Part shown: positions 1-15,379 of the stretch, piece by piece
How positions within the stretch are numbered: the first letter of the stretch is position 1
Layout of the letters: every line of letters begins with the position of its first letter
NCBI RefSeq assembly: GCF_021155765.1
Contig: NC_060108.1
Location: 12,931,425 to 12,995,424, forward strand
Source of the DNA: Diprion similis
Taxonomy: Eukaryota > Arthropoda > Insecta > Hymenoptera > Diprionidae
DNA: 64,000 nt
Direction: 5' to 3'
The notes under the pieces: generated by a model
The model's database searches: none
What the model was told of the DNA's origin: nothing
What the model saw: the letters and a program-made list of their open reading frames with translations, nothing else
Made by a program: the position numbers and the translations under genes

Positions 1-2292
1 GTTATATGCCTCCATCTTGTGACTACAGCTTATAATATGATCATGCAATTGAACGATATATTTCGGCAGCTGTGAAAGTGGCCGATTAATATATATATAT
101 ATGTTGTTGCTTGATCACATTCCATTTCGTAATCCTTCCACCGTGTAGCGATGGTCGTCGTTTAAAACGTATATGATCGTTTATACCCATTACCAGTAGG
201 AATTTTCTTCTCTGCACTCCTAACTGGGTCACCCTTGCCCCACCGCGATGTTATTAGTTGTCGTTGCTACTGCAGTTACGTATGCGATCGACCCAGCAGC
301 TGCATGAGCTAGCCTCCTCCTATCTTTGAACTATGGACTTTTACCGCGCACGTTTTTCACCTTCGCCTTCGCTCTGCGGCGCTACTTATAATCGTACTTG
401 CCGATCACTTGACACACAATTTTGCAGCGTTGCAGGTCGCTGTCTTAGGCTGCGATGTAGCCGATATCATCGAGACGCCATATTATTCACTTATTTTTTC
501 ATTCGTTTTGGTAGGGTTTTTATACCATTAAATTTTCGCCGAAGTTAGAGGTTGGTAATTAATCTATCGGAAACTGGGTTGAACGATCTGTTAGAAAAAG
601 TAAGATTTTTCCTTTGGAAGAAAGAATTAAGAATTCGAGAAAACGCGAGGTGAGTTGAATAGAATTTCCCGTGAAATTGCTAATTCGTTGAAATAGCAAG
701 ACAATGTTAATTGGAATAGCTCGTAAATGATATGAAATTGTTTAGATTTGCTTGAATCCAATTCAACAACGTTTGATACTTTCAGAAATTTGTTTAAAAC
801 CGTTTAAAATCACTGAGAATCAATTCAAAACCCCTTGAAACTCCTTGAAATTCCTTGAAATAGTTTTAAAACAGGTTAGAATAATTTTCAAACTGCTTGG
901 AACCGTTTGAAATCACTTTGAAATCATTCCGAATCGTTTTGAAGCTGTTTGAAATCAGTTCGAAATAGCTCGAAATCGATATAAACCGTTTCGAATCGTT
1001 TTTAAGCTGTTTTAAATCAGTTCGAAATAGCTCGAAGTCGATATAAACCGTTCGGAATCGTTTCCAAGTTGTTTGAAATCAGTTCGAAATAGCTTGAAGT
1101 GGATTTAAACCGTTCGGAACCGTTAAAAATTCTTTGTCACGTTATCCATAACGAATAGCTGTTCACAATCAGATTTTCTCTAACCTCTGTCGAGTTTTCA
1201 ATAATAACAATCGTTCATATCTCCAGTAAAACCACTTTTCCACATACTCAAGCTACTTTCAAAGTTTCCTCTTGAAGACAACGCTGTTTTTTAGCAAACT
1301 AAATTCTCATAGTTTGTCAAGTTTTCACACTTTTGTTGCCGACATCTTGATTTTGCGACTCCACAATATCAGGTTCCCCCCAAAAAACAGTCTAATCACA
1401 TACTCGTGAATGCAGAATATGACGACGAGGATACGTTCGGATTAATTGAGAGTATAACCTAAGAGAATTAGGACGGTTGGTGCGGGGGAGGAGAGGATCG
1501 GTGACAGTACACGAGGCAGGGTAACCAGCTGCTGCTACTGCTGGCTGGTGCTAACCAGGAGACGCGAGTAGGACAGTGAAAGGAGCGACCTAGACCAAGT
1601 CTTTCAGAGACTGTTGCCAGAGAGACAGATGGACGTTCGCTGCCTGCGCTTTTTACATCACTTGGCTTACAGCTGATGGAGTAACGACAATGACAATATG
1701 ACTTGTTACATTGTTACGGAATTTTTTTTTTCTTTTTTCTTATACAAGTCTTGTTTTTCCCTCGTTTACGCAAAAACGACTCACCCAATGGAATACCTAT
1801 AGATGAAACGAAAACGCAGTAATACGAAAGATTGAAACAAACTGTCGGTAATGCTTTTGAATCAAGTCGAACTTTATTCCAATTAATTTCTTTTTTTCTT
1901 GAATTACATGTTATTTGAATGCACAAAAATGCTATCCTTTCCGATATGGTCATCGATCAACGCTACTGCAGGCTGTCCTATTCTATGATCTATCTGATCG
2001 ATGTGCATGTGATGTATAGAGTCTCATCGTTACATAGAAACCGGGAAAGTGGTTATTCTTACTTGTAGTAATGAAAGTGAACTGGTTTCCCATCGCGTCC
2101 TTTATTACGGTTTATCTTCACAACGCGAACACGGAGATCCAAGAGAGACGAAAAGTGTTTTTTTTTTTTTTTTTTTTTTATTCAACTCACCTCAATTCTT
2201 CTTTTCCTTATATTAAAACTTCTTTAGCATATCATAACTATAAAATGATTTTTCTAATATCGCGCATCTTTTTTTTTTTTTATCTTTTACAG
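1..2292. other. Upstream non-coding region of the transporter gene
   Basis: No reading frame here looks like a protein. The stretch holds a 62-bp tandem repeat (separate entry). A patch at about 1440-1690 is richer in GC and purines than its surroundings and could be a promoter or a non-coding first exon; this is inference. A pyrimidine tract followed by AG at 2291-2292 is a plausible acceptor, so a 5' UTR exon probably starts at 2293 and runs into the transporter start codon at 2427. The upstream partner exon is not identified. Confidence 0.4.
931..1126. repeat. 62-bp tandem repeat, about three copies
   Basis: The word gaatcgtt and its neighbours recur at 931, 993, 1055 and (as gaaccgtt) 1117, an exact 62-bp period. 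Each unit contains a variant of gaaatcagttcgaaatagct. The DNA just upstream (780-930) is made of looser gaaat/cgttt words and may be an older, decayed part of the same array. No coding potential. Confidence 0.75.
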
Positions 2293-2426
2293 ACTGAAGC
2301 GACGAGCCGGTTAGCCTGGCTCCTTAGCAAGGTCCGTAGTTGACACAGGCGAAGAGTGGACAGAGGATAAGGAGAGGAACTTAAAAAGAAAAGAAAAGCA
2401 AAATTTTGCAAAAGGGTATAATAAAA

Positions 2427-5400
2427 ATGGCGGTCGGAGACGGGCAGATGCTGGGGGACGAGACGGTGGATTCTCTGACGATAATATCACCGAGTTCAAT
2501 ACTTTTGAGTGGGCCGGGCAGCGGTGTAATATGCAACACGATATCGAAGCACAATAACAATGGACTTATGCCGAACGGAAAACCGATCGAAATTGTTTCG
2601 AACGGTAAACCACAGGCTGGCGATAAAAATTCAAACGGCACAACCACCGTAGAATTTTCTGACGAAGATGTCAGCTGCGGATGGGGAAGTCTCTTTACAC
2701 CTAAGTGGATGCAGTGCTTTGCTTCGAAACAGGCATTCTTAGTCATCTTTTGTATCACCTGGGTAAGCATAATGGCATTAATAATATAACATTGGTGGTA
2801 AAAATTTGAGAAATTAATACAATTTTTGACTACGCTTTTTACTTTATTGAATGTTCAATAACTAGGTAATAATTTCTGAGATTTTCACACGTTACACGAT
2901 GCAATTTTCAAAAGTTTCTTTCTTATTTTTTTTTTTTTGTCTTACTGTGTACTTCTTGACGCAGACAAACATATTTATAATAAAATTTTGACCAATTTTT
3001 CTGTTCCCATAATAGTTACTGAACGTAAAACTCTGAAAATTTTTTCTCAAAATTTCAAATAGTTTTTTATGGTTATTGGAATGAAATTGAAAATTGGGGT
3101 CTTAAAAGTGAATATGAAAATCTGGTAACTAGACGCAAAACGGCGGTTATTGAGTTGATGGAATCTGCTCACATCTTAAGAAACCGGATAGCAAACGCGA
3201 AAATTTATTTTAATTTAAACAGGTTCATTGACATTTGTCAATATATTCCAAAAGTTGGTACATATGACCTTTCAATCTCATCGTACTTGCGAAAGAGAAA
3301 AATTATGAAATAATAGTGAAAGAGAATTTTTGGTATGGAATTTCTTACGAAGATTACCTAGTAAGATTTATTTTTCATCCTGAAAGAATTCTACGGTCTG
3401 ACTAATTATTATTTCATTACATCTCGTTCTATTCGTATTGGGCAAATTGATTTTTGATATTATCAGTATAATATTTATATAAATTATGATGACATTTTTT
3501 TTCCCTGAGAATTTTAAATTCTTTCAATTATAATCAACGACTTGAATGAAAATACGATTTTTAACTTATGTTTAACAATTCTTATTGAAATTGGTGAAAA
3601 AATATGAAGTTTGAGGAAAAAAAAGTCAACTTTCGATTTTCTTAATTATCTAAAATCGATGTAATTTTGAAATTTTCAGGTCCTCCAGGGTATGTACTAC
3701 ACCTATTTCGTATCTGTAATAACAACGATAGAGAAGTTGTTTCAAATACAGTCCAAAACTACGGGTATAATAATGTCGGCAACCGAGATCGGGCAAATCG
3801 GTTCGTCGCTTCTGTTGACTTACTACGGGGGTCAAGGTCACAGGCCTAAATGGATCGCGTGGGGGATGATTTTGTTCGCTGTAAGTTCCTTCTCCTGTTC
3901 CATGCCGCACTTCATATTCGGTGATAAGCTTATGCGGCAAAATGAAATGCTCCACACGAACGGCCTCGTTCCACCAAACTTATGCAAACTTGACGACCAA
4001 TGGGATGCAAACACGTGAGTAAACTATGGAAAGAACGTCATTCATACTTTTCTTTCGTTATTGTTTTAAGCATATTTGATTTTTTTTTTTTTTTTTTCTT
4101 GTTTTTTTTAAACGAGATACAATGTGGAAAAAGAGATGCACAAGGCATGAGATTATTACATTAACATTATTGGAGTAAAATATGAAACGAGACAGACAAA
4201 AGAGGATGTTTTTTATTGAAAGAAAAAAAAAAAAAAGTTATAACCAAACCAATTATCTCATGGTATGAATTCATTTTACAAGTATGTATTATGTGGTTCT
4301 TTATTTAAATATTACAAGTAGATCATCCGCGTATTATAAATTCATATAGATAGGTACATGTAAGAGAAGCAAAAATTGACACAAATGGTATGCGATTAAG
4401 TGCAAGTCAAATCGGGCAGACGCACGTCAACTTGATTAACAACGAACTTTTGCCGCATGGAAAATAGTCGTATTGAATACTTGGGAGTATGTATTTACAA
4501 TATAATACACAATGAAACGATTGATAAAAGTTTACCTATGTAGCAACGCAAACACGGACGCGGTTATAAAAGATGTGCAGAAATGCTGTCCGGGATGTGT
4601 ATTCTGACCAATTCTGACCTCGCTTTTATATACATACATGTATGTCATATCTGTGTATAAGGTACATTTAATACGTCGTTTAAGCATAACAGCTAATAAC
4701 ACACCCGTCTGACCATTATTTGACCGTCCTTTGACCGACCGTCTGGCTTCTAATTTTAATTAATATTTCCGACCCTCGCAGTTATAAGTCTGGATGTTTT
4801 ATATATGCACCTCCATGCGTGACTTGTCATCCAAGTTCTAATTGTCTTGGGATCTTTGATTTTCGCATCTTCTCGCTGGCAAAGGATTTCGAATTTTTAT
4901 TTGAAACTGGCGTAACAGCAACGCATGGAACGATTGAAAAATAAAATCATTATTATTTTATATTTAGGCATAATAAAATAATTACGACGTTCGCAGGACG
5001 AGGGATACTACGTCGGTGATGCGGAATCTGTCTTCAACTTACTGCAAGGAAGACTTCTTAGAGGAACAGAGGATACAGAGCAAAATCACGATGATAGTTT
5101 TGGCTATATTTTTTGTCTCTTTACTCGGCGTCGGGATGGGACAGACGGCCGTTTACACTCTTGGGATTCCTTATATCGACGACAACGTTGCTAGCAGAGA
5201 GAGTCCTCTCTATTTTGGTAATTCAGTACCTCTTACTCTCGACATTTATTGCTTCTTTAATTAATTTTCATCCTTATTTGTCATCATTATTCTGAATATT
5301 ATATGAAAATTGTTTCTCTTGTCACGTAGAAGGATGTATATGTGTAGTTATAAAAATTTATTTTACATTCACAAACTGTACAAGTTCTGCCGAATATTAG

Positions 5401-8400
5401 AATTAATTTATATACATTTCAGTGTCAACGAGTGAATCTTGTATTTGTAAATTTCTAATGATAAAATTGATACTAATTTTTGCGTACCTGTCGTATGTGT
5501 GTTTTTTTTTTTTTTTAATCTTAGAAGGTGAAATTTATGATTTGATACTAAAATTGCAGCAATCACAATCGGCGTGAGAATACTCGGACCAGCTCTCGGT
5601 TTTATACTTGGATCGCTCTGCACAATGTTGTACGCGGATTTGTCCGTAACTCCGGAAATTACGCCTTCAGATCCGCGGTGGGTGGGTGCCTGGTGGCTGG
5701 GTGAGTTTATTACTCTTTTATTACAGGCTGTATTTAGTGATTTAAACAACAATTCCTTGCCTTCTCCTATTCATTTAAGTACACAATCTAAATGCTTTGT
5801 AAAGTAATGTATTATATTATACGTAGGTAAAAATACGAAAGTTTTCTTCGTTCTTTGCTAGTATTTGATTTTAATGGTATAGCGAAAGTTTCTCTATTTT
5901 CTTAGTAATTTATCGACAGAGTTGTACAAAGTTACAAGTATTATTACTTTATAAAAAAGGAGATTTTTCTCATGCTGTTAACTCTGGTGAAGTATAACAT
6001 TATTATTATTTTCGTTTACATAATCTTTTATCTTATTTTTATACCGTAAATAAAGTCTAAGATTAACATCAGATTTACCTAAATCAATATGAAAGTTGAA
6101 CTCGACTGATATTATCTCTATGGGATAAAATGTGAAGTGAATTTGTCTATAAGATGATGGTGTTTGTTAAGATAAAACTATTCAGTTAACGTGAAACACT
6201 GTACATTGATGATTAACGACGGCATGATTTCATTTTTTACAGGTTTGGTACTCGTTTCGGCGATGCTACTGTTGGCCAGCGTTGCTATGTTCGCATTTCC
6301 TCGTCGCTTGCCGTCTAGCAAAGCACCGCTTCGGCGTGATGATGCGAACAAGCCGAGTCTCAAAGGTAAGCTAACAATTTCGCATTTTATAAAAATATAG
6401 TTTCGTTTTTATTTTCTAAAATTATTAAGTATAATTAATTATAATTACTGCCAATGACAACGATTGCGAATTATTGTAAATAAGAAAGTATCGCGGCTGG
6501 ATCGTTTCTTTTCTTTTTTGTGAAACGATTTTCAAGATCGAGCATTCTCTCTGTTGTTTGTAATATCGTTATAAATTATATATACTCACTACTTTCTAGT
6601 TGGAACTGTGATACATATTTCATACTATTAAATATTAGTGAAAGGCTGTCGATACGTTCTATAAATATTCCAGCGAATCTGAGGTGTTCAAAAATCCATG
6701 TCAATTCAGATTTCGCCCTAAAAATTTCTCACGTAATTTATTCATCGCCAAAATCAACGCGAAGTAAAGTCAAGGCAGTGATTATGTGTCTTTTCTTGCA
6801 TGACTCGCACATGTCCCGTTGCTTCGCACTCAAATAAAACACAAGAGGTTTGAAATTTTTATTCCAGATGTGACTTAAAACTCAGTCTAAGCCTGATCGT
6901 AATCGTGCTGAATTTATCCAACTTCTGTTAAATTTGCCGTTTAACAGACGTTTCAGGCTATTTACACTGAGACTTATGACACATGTAGAATCAACTTTAA
7001 AACGACATGCTAATTTTCAACACAACGATTCGAACATACGGTAATGATTCGAAATTTAAACAAGTTGTTTCCAGTGCCGAGCGAACGTATCTGTTTAGAA
7101 ATCGGGCTATTTTAAATTCGTTATATCATGTCGGTAGTGTGAAAAATACTTATTAATACAATCAGATTTGAATCGGATATTTGTAAAACACGCTCGCGGG
7201 GTTATTGATGTAGACCAAACTCCGGGAGAAACGAAGCTTTTCGAGTATTTTGAAGTATCGGACCCGAAAAAATCAAAAAGGGAAAAATAACAGGCAAATT
7301 AGGCAAATCACTTTGCGGATTTTTATTTGTTTTTACGGTGAGAATGAGCTGCTTATCACGCGGATTCGATCAACAATTTGTATCTTCCATCTGCTCGAAA
7401 AAGTATAATTATTCTGATACATTCTCTCTTGACGATGAGACGAGAAAAGTAGATTAAAAAATACATGCCGGGATAACAATTTCCATATCTGAAACTTTAA
7501 TATCCAGAATCTTATCGATTCGTTATTGTTATTTTTATTATCTTCTCATTATTCTGCACGCAGCTTTGATAATAATTAATACAAATGCGTTTGTTGTGTG
7601 TAAAATATATAGAAAAAACTCAGTGATTTCGGGACTCTGATCGTCGTTTTATCGTTGTGACGCATTGGCTGACCACGAAATGGCACGCGTTTATACATAA
7701 TAACATAATGAACGCGTATGGTATACATATATAGCCGTCTGTTAGGTGGGGCAAGTTCAGGGTCGTTTTCACGTACGTGTACCTCATGAACGAACACACG
7801 CGCCTGTATAATATATCTATATATACATAAAGCAGCACTCCATGGATGAAAATACACCATCAGAAGTTGTTGATTGTGTGTATGAACGACTCGACTTGAC
7901 TCGCGGCCGGCCGCTGCGGCGAAACGACCGAGCGACTAGGTATTAACCGCGAATACTATATACCTATACATAATACATATGTGTACAAATACATGTAACA
8001 TATGCGTCTGTATAATAGAGGTTTGCCGCGATGCGAAGAAGCAGAGAGGCAAAGTCTGAGACTAACAATAAAGCAAATCTCTCAATAATTTGAGGGACCT
8101 CCTTCCCCTCCTCACCCTTTTCCTCCCATCATCCACCATTCCGCTGTTGCCGAATCTTGAGACGCGACCTGCATCCAAAATTCACTAATCACGTTCCTGC
8201 AATTCGAATGCTTGCTACGACATCTTGCGGATTTTTTAGCAATATGCGTGGAGGGAAGATATATTGGAAACGAAAAACGGAACATGTCGCAAGGTTCTAC
8301 TGTGAATGATTCCGTAATGTAGATGTTTTGCGGGCCGATCTGCCAATTTATTGTTAGCCTTTTTTTTAAGCTCAATATTTCGATCTGACTGCAATTCAGA

Positions 8401-11400
8401 TTTCTTATGGTGTACACTGAGATTTGAAATCTTAAAATTTTTTGGCTTTTAAGCATTACTATTTGTACGAAACACGTTGGTCGGTTTAATGTGTTTGCCG
8501 TATTGAACCTTTGTCATCGAATTTTTAGCACTCCCTGCTGTCGGAAAAAATATGAGCTAATGTGTTTTTGTGCGCAAAAATGTCTGATTGTTTCGAATAT
8601 GAAATTCATTTCAAGCTGGATCCTTAAAATCTTAGAAATTGAGCAATTTTTTGTCAACATTTTCAGTCCTGTGCATGCGAAAGCCCAAAAACAACTAATT
8701 TTAATTGTTTTTCGTTTAAAAATATTAAATTCAGAACATTCGATATCCCTGGAATGATAATATACCAATTTGATTCAGATCCCATTTTCATTTCATTCTG
8801 AAAATATTCTAAAATACTCGAAAACTTGTTTTTGATACCTCATAAGCATCTAGAAGGTCAAACTGTTTTTTACACAAAAATTACACTAGATGATATTTTT
8901 TTCCAATGGCAGGAAGTGGTTTGAAAATACAAAGACAAAGTGAAGCATGATATCAGGAAAATTGGGGGATTTTAATATCTTAGTTTATACTTTAACATAT
9001 CCCAATTGAGTCCAAATTAAGATTTTTATCCCAAAAACCTGGCCGAAAATTGATGGATCGGCTCGTTCAGATGTTGTTAGGTAAAGTTTTTGAGATCGAG
9101 CCTAATCATATCCTGCGTTGATGATTTTCTTTGAGAAGCAAGAAAAATATAACAAAGATTGAATATCCACACAGTAGAATGAAACGAGTTCGTGAAATCT
9201 AATTTGGAAACACTTTTTTTGTATTTCAATTCACTCTAATATACGCGCCTTTGAATCGCAAACGATTGACACGATACAATACAATTGTTGCATTTGTTTT
9301 TTAATTTTTTTCATACGAAACTTTTGACGAATAAAATTTCATTTGAAATTTGAAATACATTTACATGAATTTTTTAATAATAAAAATGATGATTAGACAT
9401 AATTATTGTCCGCTTTGAAAATGATTTAATTTTTGGTGTGATAAAAAAATAAGATCTCGCATTTAGATAACTCATACGAAGCCGTTCAACAATCCCAGAA
9501 TCATATGTATTCCTTTCCTTCTGTTACTATTCTTGTGTATATCTATACTGTGAATGTATATTGTACTGTGAATATATATTCTTCTGATCTCGTAGAACTC
9601 TGAACGGTAGCGCTTTTGTCAATAAGCTCCATACCGAGGTATGCTTGTATTATTATATACGTGCGTGTAACGACGCACGACACGAGTTACTGCAGGTCAA
9701 CGAGTCTTAGTTTTTCTGGATTAAACTTGTTAACCAAATTAATGTTGCCAATTTTTTATTAACGATTAAACGGTCTTTTGAAGTCGGTGTTTATTGTAGT
9801 TACTCTTAAATACCTCACAATTGTAGTTGTTAATCCTCACCCGTTCGTAATTCATTATAATAACTTACAATGCAATGAATATAATTTTTCATGATATTCG
9901 TCAAGTTTCTAATTCGATTTTGAATATCTTTGGTTTTAGACTTTCCAAAAGCTGTCAAAAGGTTACTCAAGAATGATATACTCATGTTTCGAACTGCGAG
10001 CAGCGTCCTGCATATTTTACCTATCGCTGGCCTCTACACTTTTCTACCAAAATATCTGGAGAGCCAATTCCGACTTCCAGCTCATCATGCTAATATGATT
10101 TCAGGTTGGTATGGATATCAGTTATAAAATTTAGGCTCATCCCGACTTTCGGGTGGTCTGAATCAAAAATATTGCTAAATAACTAACTGATATGTTTGAA
10201 AGTAAACATGATAACATTTTTAACCAGGAGTTGGAGGTATCCTTGTCATGGGCCTTGGTATAGTGCTCAGCGGAGTATTTATTCTGAAAATGAAACCCAA
10301 TGCCAGACTAGTCGCTGCCTGGATCGCCTTCACAGCTATCGTATATGCTGTTGGCATGGGGATTTTGATGTTCATCGGATGTCCGATGGATGATTTTGCA
10401 GGACTTGTGTTACATCCCGAACAGTCAGTATATCAGGCTATTTTTTAAATGCGTGTGCAAACGATTTTAGAATTTGTTTGAATTTTTTTTTCTTCTCAAG
10501 CCAGTACCATGACCTTAAAATATTGTAATCTTGACGATTACTTAACATGATTCCAGGAAAGTTGAAGATAAAAACGTCTTCAGGATGTCTAGTTTTGCAC
10601 TGACCTGTGAAACAGATTGCGAATGTGATTACAACAGATTTAGCCCGATCTGTGGATCTGATGGTAAAACTTACTACTCGGCATGTCACGCGGGCTGTTC
10701 TAACTACGTTGTTGAAAACGATAAAGTAGTTTCCGTAAGTACTAAGTTATTTATTTATTTTCATTAAAAAAACCATTTTGTACAAATATGTCAATATTGT
10801 TGCATATTCTCGCTTATTTTCTTTCTCTATTCTATCAAGATTCCATATTCAAGGTTCCTATATCAATGTGTATATTGTTATTATTTTTCACTATTGACAA
10901 GATATTTTTGCTATCACGTTGTAGTATTCGGACTGTCAGTGCATCGATCAGAATTCTACTCACCCCGATCCACTGGACACTGCAACAATTGGTTACTGTG
11001 ATTTAGACTGCAACAACTTCTGGGTCTACATGATTCTATTCTCAGTCTTTGTTTTCATTCATTCTACCAGTGAAGTTGGCTCCATGTTACTGATACTCCG
11101 ATGTGTCGACCCTAGGGACAAGGCCATGGCTTTGGGGTTGATACAATTCGCAATTGGCCTTTTCGGTGAGCAGAGGCGACAAAAATCTTCCTTCCACTTC
11201 CTTAGAAATGTTTCCTCAGCGTGGAGAAAGAAAAAGAATCATCTTGATAATTTCGTTGTGGGTGTTTTAGAAACAAAAGTTTGTAAAAGGAAATTGCGAA
11301 TTTGACCATTTTTCAATATGCAATTGCGAACAATATATACAGATTGCAACTGAACGGTTTCAAATGTGTCGTCTTTGATTGATAAAGCTATGAAAACGTT

Positions 11401-11953
11401 CAATAATACGCATTCTCTTTTTTTCCTTCTTTATCTCTGTTGTTTAATTGTATGCATCACTATTTACTATTCTTTCAGGTAACGTTCCTTGCCCCATAGT
11501 TTACGGTGCTGTTGTAGACTCGGCTTGTCTTGTGTGGGAAGTTGCGTGCGGTGAACGTGGTGCCTGTTGGCTCTACGATTCTAACATATTCCGAATGTTT
11601 TATCATGGTAAGTTAAAAACGTGACGATAAAATATTCGCCGCTTTTGTTACAGCATCAAACATTAAAGAAAGAATTTCACGCTTAGTTTTACAATGATAT
11701 ACACCGTATGTGGTAACACAATGTATGATAGATCTAACAACCAAAGGTAGAAAAGAAACAACACCCATTTTTCATTCGATATTCAGGTACTACGGGCGGT
11801 ATTTTGCTGTGCGCATTCATTACTGACCTTGTCGTATGGTACAAAGCAGGCAGTATAAACTTTGCGGACGAGAACGAGGAAGGAACGGCAGAGGAAATGG
11901 TGAATTTGAAGAGGTCGGATCGACAACGGGCACCCGAGAACGATTACCTGTAA
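2427..11953 (+). CDS. Oatp74D: Organic anion transporting polypeptide, Oatp74D-like
   Basis: Eleven coding exons: 2427-2762, 3680-4014, 4997-5217, 5560-5700, 6243-6365, 9940-10104, 10228-10423, 10557-10734, 10925-11165, 11479-11607, 11787-11953. All have GT-AG borders and matching phases, giving 743 residues. The protein is a solute carrier (SLCO/OATP) of the plasma membrane. Visible features: 12 hydrophobic segments, the first at about residue 104 and the last near 695; the OATP signature [11 protein letters not shown] at 335-345; and a Cys-rich Kazal-type extracellular loop from about 523 to 580 ([24 protein letters not shown]) between segments 9 and 10. The start ATG at 2427 gives a hydrophilic, Ser/Asn-rich N-terminus. 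Segment 1 ([16 protein letters not shown]) is what made me choose the 74D subgroup. In Drosophila Oatp74D imports ecdysone; whether this copy does is inference. The family is certain, the subgroup less so. Confidence 0.9.
6366..9939 (+). other. Large intron 5 of the transporter gene
   Basis: This 3.6-kb intron separates the exons before and after the large cytoplasmic loop. It is AT-rich except for about 7740-7950, where GC-rich words such as gcggccggccgctgcggcg occur. Several ORFs of up to about 114 residues lie on both strands but none resembles a protein. The GC-rich patch could be an internal promoter or regulatory island; there is no direct evidence. Confidence 0.5.
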
Positions 11954-12578
11954 ACGGTAAAAAAAAAACCGACAAGGAAGAATTCCTTCGGCGAGGCGAT
12001 GGAAGACAAGGCAGAGATTGCATTTCTTGTTGCTTTTTTAAATTACATATATACATACATGAATCAAAGACAAAGGTGCTTGTGAAATGGTATTGTACTC
12101 GTTGTACGATCCATTTTGTACGTGAGAACTTGTGTTTTTAAACGTTGGAACTGCGCTTCGGGTAGTCGAGCGAATGACGGTCAACCGTTATTATCATTTA
12201 AATGATATATTGGCGTCAATCACGCCTATAGACGGTTACTACAACGACATTTTAACAACCTGTTATACGAGTCTCATTTGGTTTACTAAAATGGAAAGAA
12301 AATGAAGTGAAAAAACGTATCCAAACGATAGATCTTTATTCGAGCGCATGATAATATAATATACGAAGTCGCATGTATATAGGTAAAATTATGTACAACT
12401 ATGATGCTCAGCGCGGAAAAAATGCCATATTTGTAAATAATTTTTAAACGCGTGCGTGGTGTTGACTGCGTACGACTGACGTGTCGTTTTCGAATGAAAA
12501 TACGAGAAAATACAGGCGTGAAAAAGAAGACTAAAAAAAGAAAATGCAACAAAAAATTATTGAACTGATGCAAAGGGC

Positions 12579-12581
<3 letters not shown>

Positions 12582-12624
<43 letters not shown>
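12582..12624. repeat. (TA)n microsatellite
   Basis: About 21 uninterrupted TA dinucleotides lie downstream of the transporter gene. Confidence 0.9.
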
Positions 12625-12625
<1 letters not shown>

Positions 12626-15379
12626 GCATATTACATGTGAAGAGATATTTGGGAGTAATTATACCAGTTACATCACACACTCACTTTACAAGGGTACGAA
12701 GAAGAAAAAAAGGAAAAACAAAACAAAACTGACTGACTGAAAGTGCAGAATCGAAGTATAAAAGTGTGAGGGAGAAAAAGAGAAAAGAGAGTAAGAGTGA
12801 GTGAAAGAGAGTGTGAGAATGTTATACACCTGTTCTAGGATTAGTTTAATCTCAGTGGATATAGGTAACTATAACAAATACGTTTTGAGTATTGCAAAGA
12901 GGAATTTATATTTCACTTCTGTAATTTTGTTTAATTTTTTTTTTTCTATCTTGTTATCAATCGTGTGTGCTTAAGTTATTGCGACTTTCGTGCCTAATTG
13001 GGATTGTGACTGGCACCATATTTTTACATCGTAATATATATATACGGTAAAAGTGTGATACTGTACATTTTACATTTGCAACTTTATACAGAGTGCATTG
13101 GTAACGACTGACTGGTTTAATGCGCATGCGCTAAAATTCCATTAAACCACTTCTTCGTTAGCAATTCACCCTATATACACATCCAATACGTATACATGCA
13201 TATATGTATAATTATACAAATTTCAATTGTAATTAATTAATTGATTGATAATTGCGCTGAGCTATGTAGGTACAATTACGATAATTATTTTTACAAGAAT
13301 TCTTACAGCAAATCAGCTGAATTAGGATCACAAGGTTACCGTATTAAATATTATTGATCCATGCTCAGTTGGAGAGCATCATATTTTTATTGTTATTGCC
13401 GTATATCTGTCGAGGACATTGGGAGTTTTAGGTTGATTGACAGGTTCTGCTTTGAAGAAAGAATCACATTACATTTTCATTTTATCACTTCCCTTCCCGA
13501 TTATTTATATTATTTATGTTAATCGGGGTGCAGTGTTTTAGTAGTTCAATTTTATATATACCTTCACGTATCGTATGTACATAGAAGAAATGAGAGTTTA
13601 TTATTATATTGATTAAATTTATAATCATCTGAGAGAAGATATAGAAATAGGTGAGGGGAGGAAGAGAAGTCTAGAAGTGACGAATTCGTAAAAGAATAAA
13701 AATCAAAGAAAAGTATTCACTAAAAAAAAACCAACAATTACACAAATACAAATTCAATACACAACCATACATACAAAAAATACACGAGATATTTTTTTAA
13801 ACGAAATTTGATGAATATTAAACAAAAAATTGTATTTATAATGTAGCATAAATATTACCGTGACGTTTTATGCGGGAGAGTAATAATTTTGAGGAAGCAC
13901 ATGTATAATAAAAGAAGAAAAGACAATTTAGAAACGAAAAAAAAATGTATTTTAATATGGTGCACTTTACACACGCAAAATACGCATGAAACGCGTGTCC
14001 TATATGGTTTAACCTTTTTCGTAACTCATTTTGGTGAAGACTCGGTGACAGAGTATCGTGCATATAAAATAAAAACCTACCAGTATGTGATGAGTTAAGA
14101 ATATACTTTGAAGCGCAATTTTACATATTAAAAATATGTTTAAAAAAATGTATTCTTACGAATCGTCGGAAAATATAGGGTATTTTATATTATCGTATTG
14201 CTTCGAATGTAAGTCGATTCTGAGTAAAATTTGTCACGTAGTAATACTTTTTTTGACGAAATATTCTGGGGATAGACCTTTAAAGCAACTCTACGAAATA
14301 TTGTACCAGCTTTTTTCCCCTCACCCGAGTCATATTAATACAAAAATTTGTATATGACTGAATTAATCCTAATTGGTTACAACTCAGTAGAATCGCATAG
14401 CGGTTATACCAGGTGAAATTCACTCCAGCTCCAAAGAAGTGACATTCCACTTAAATAATGAGTTCTAAAAATCTGAAAAACAATATCATGGTATTGTGTA
14501 AGGATCATAAAAAAAGCTCTCTCACTTTTTCCAAAATTGATTGTTTGAATATTGTAAAACATCGGCAAAGTTAACGTAAATTGGAAAAAAAAAATTGTAT
14601 GGAATTTTTCTTTCTTACAGAATTTACTTCGAGCAATAAAGCTGAAAGTTTATTTCTGGACTCGAAAAATGTTTAGGGCAAAATTCACCAAGAGTGACCA
14701 GTTAGGGTTATGACAATATGTTGCATTATTTTCTATCAACTTTATAGGAATATATTCAAACAAAAGGTATACGTATAATACACAGCAATCGGCTTACAAA
14801 AAACTATCTGAACACCTCAAAACTGTAAAAAGAACAATTCTTTCACAATTTATTTTATTGGAAAAAAAATTAAGAGATGTTATTTTAACCCTCCGTTATA
14901 AAATTTATTTTTACCGCTTTCGTCACACAGGTGAATCGTTCATGTCCGTCATGTCATTTTTATTTCCTGAAAGCTTCTGAAAATTTTGAAATAATTCATT
15001 GTTACTCATCCGCACTTCTACTACATGCTCAAATTGTCTTTAGAATTGAATATACTATGACTTTGACGGGGTATTAAACGAATCCGCCTGTGCGATGGAG
15101 GGTTAAATTGCAAAATAATTCCCAACCATAAGTATATCTCACTCACAATACACAATAATACAATAGATTCATTAGGAAAATCGTTCTCTACACTTTAATC
15201 GTCTTTCGAAAAATATTTTCAACAGACTTAATTTTTTACTATTGTCTTTTCAGAATTGAGTGTAACGGTATGATTAACGTGATTTTATCGATACGAACAT
15301 ACTTTACTATACGCGTTACGAAGCAACGGTAATTAAGAAAGAACAAAAAATGAGAAATTCTCTACATAAAGTCATGCAT

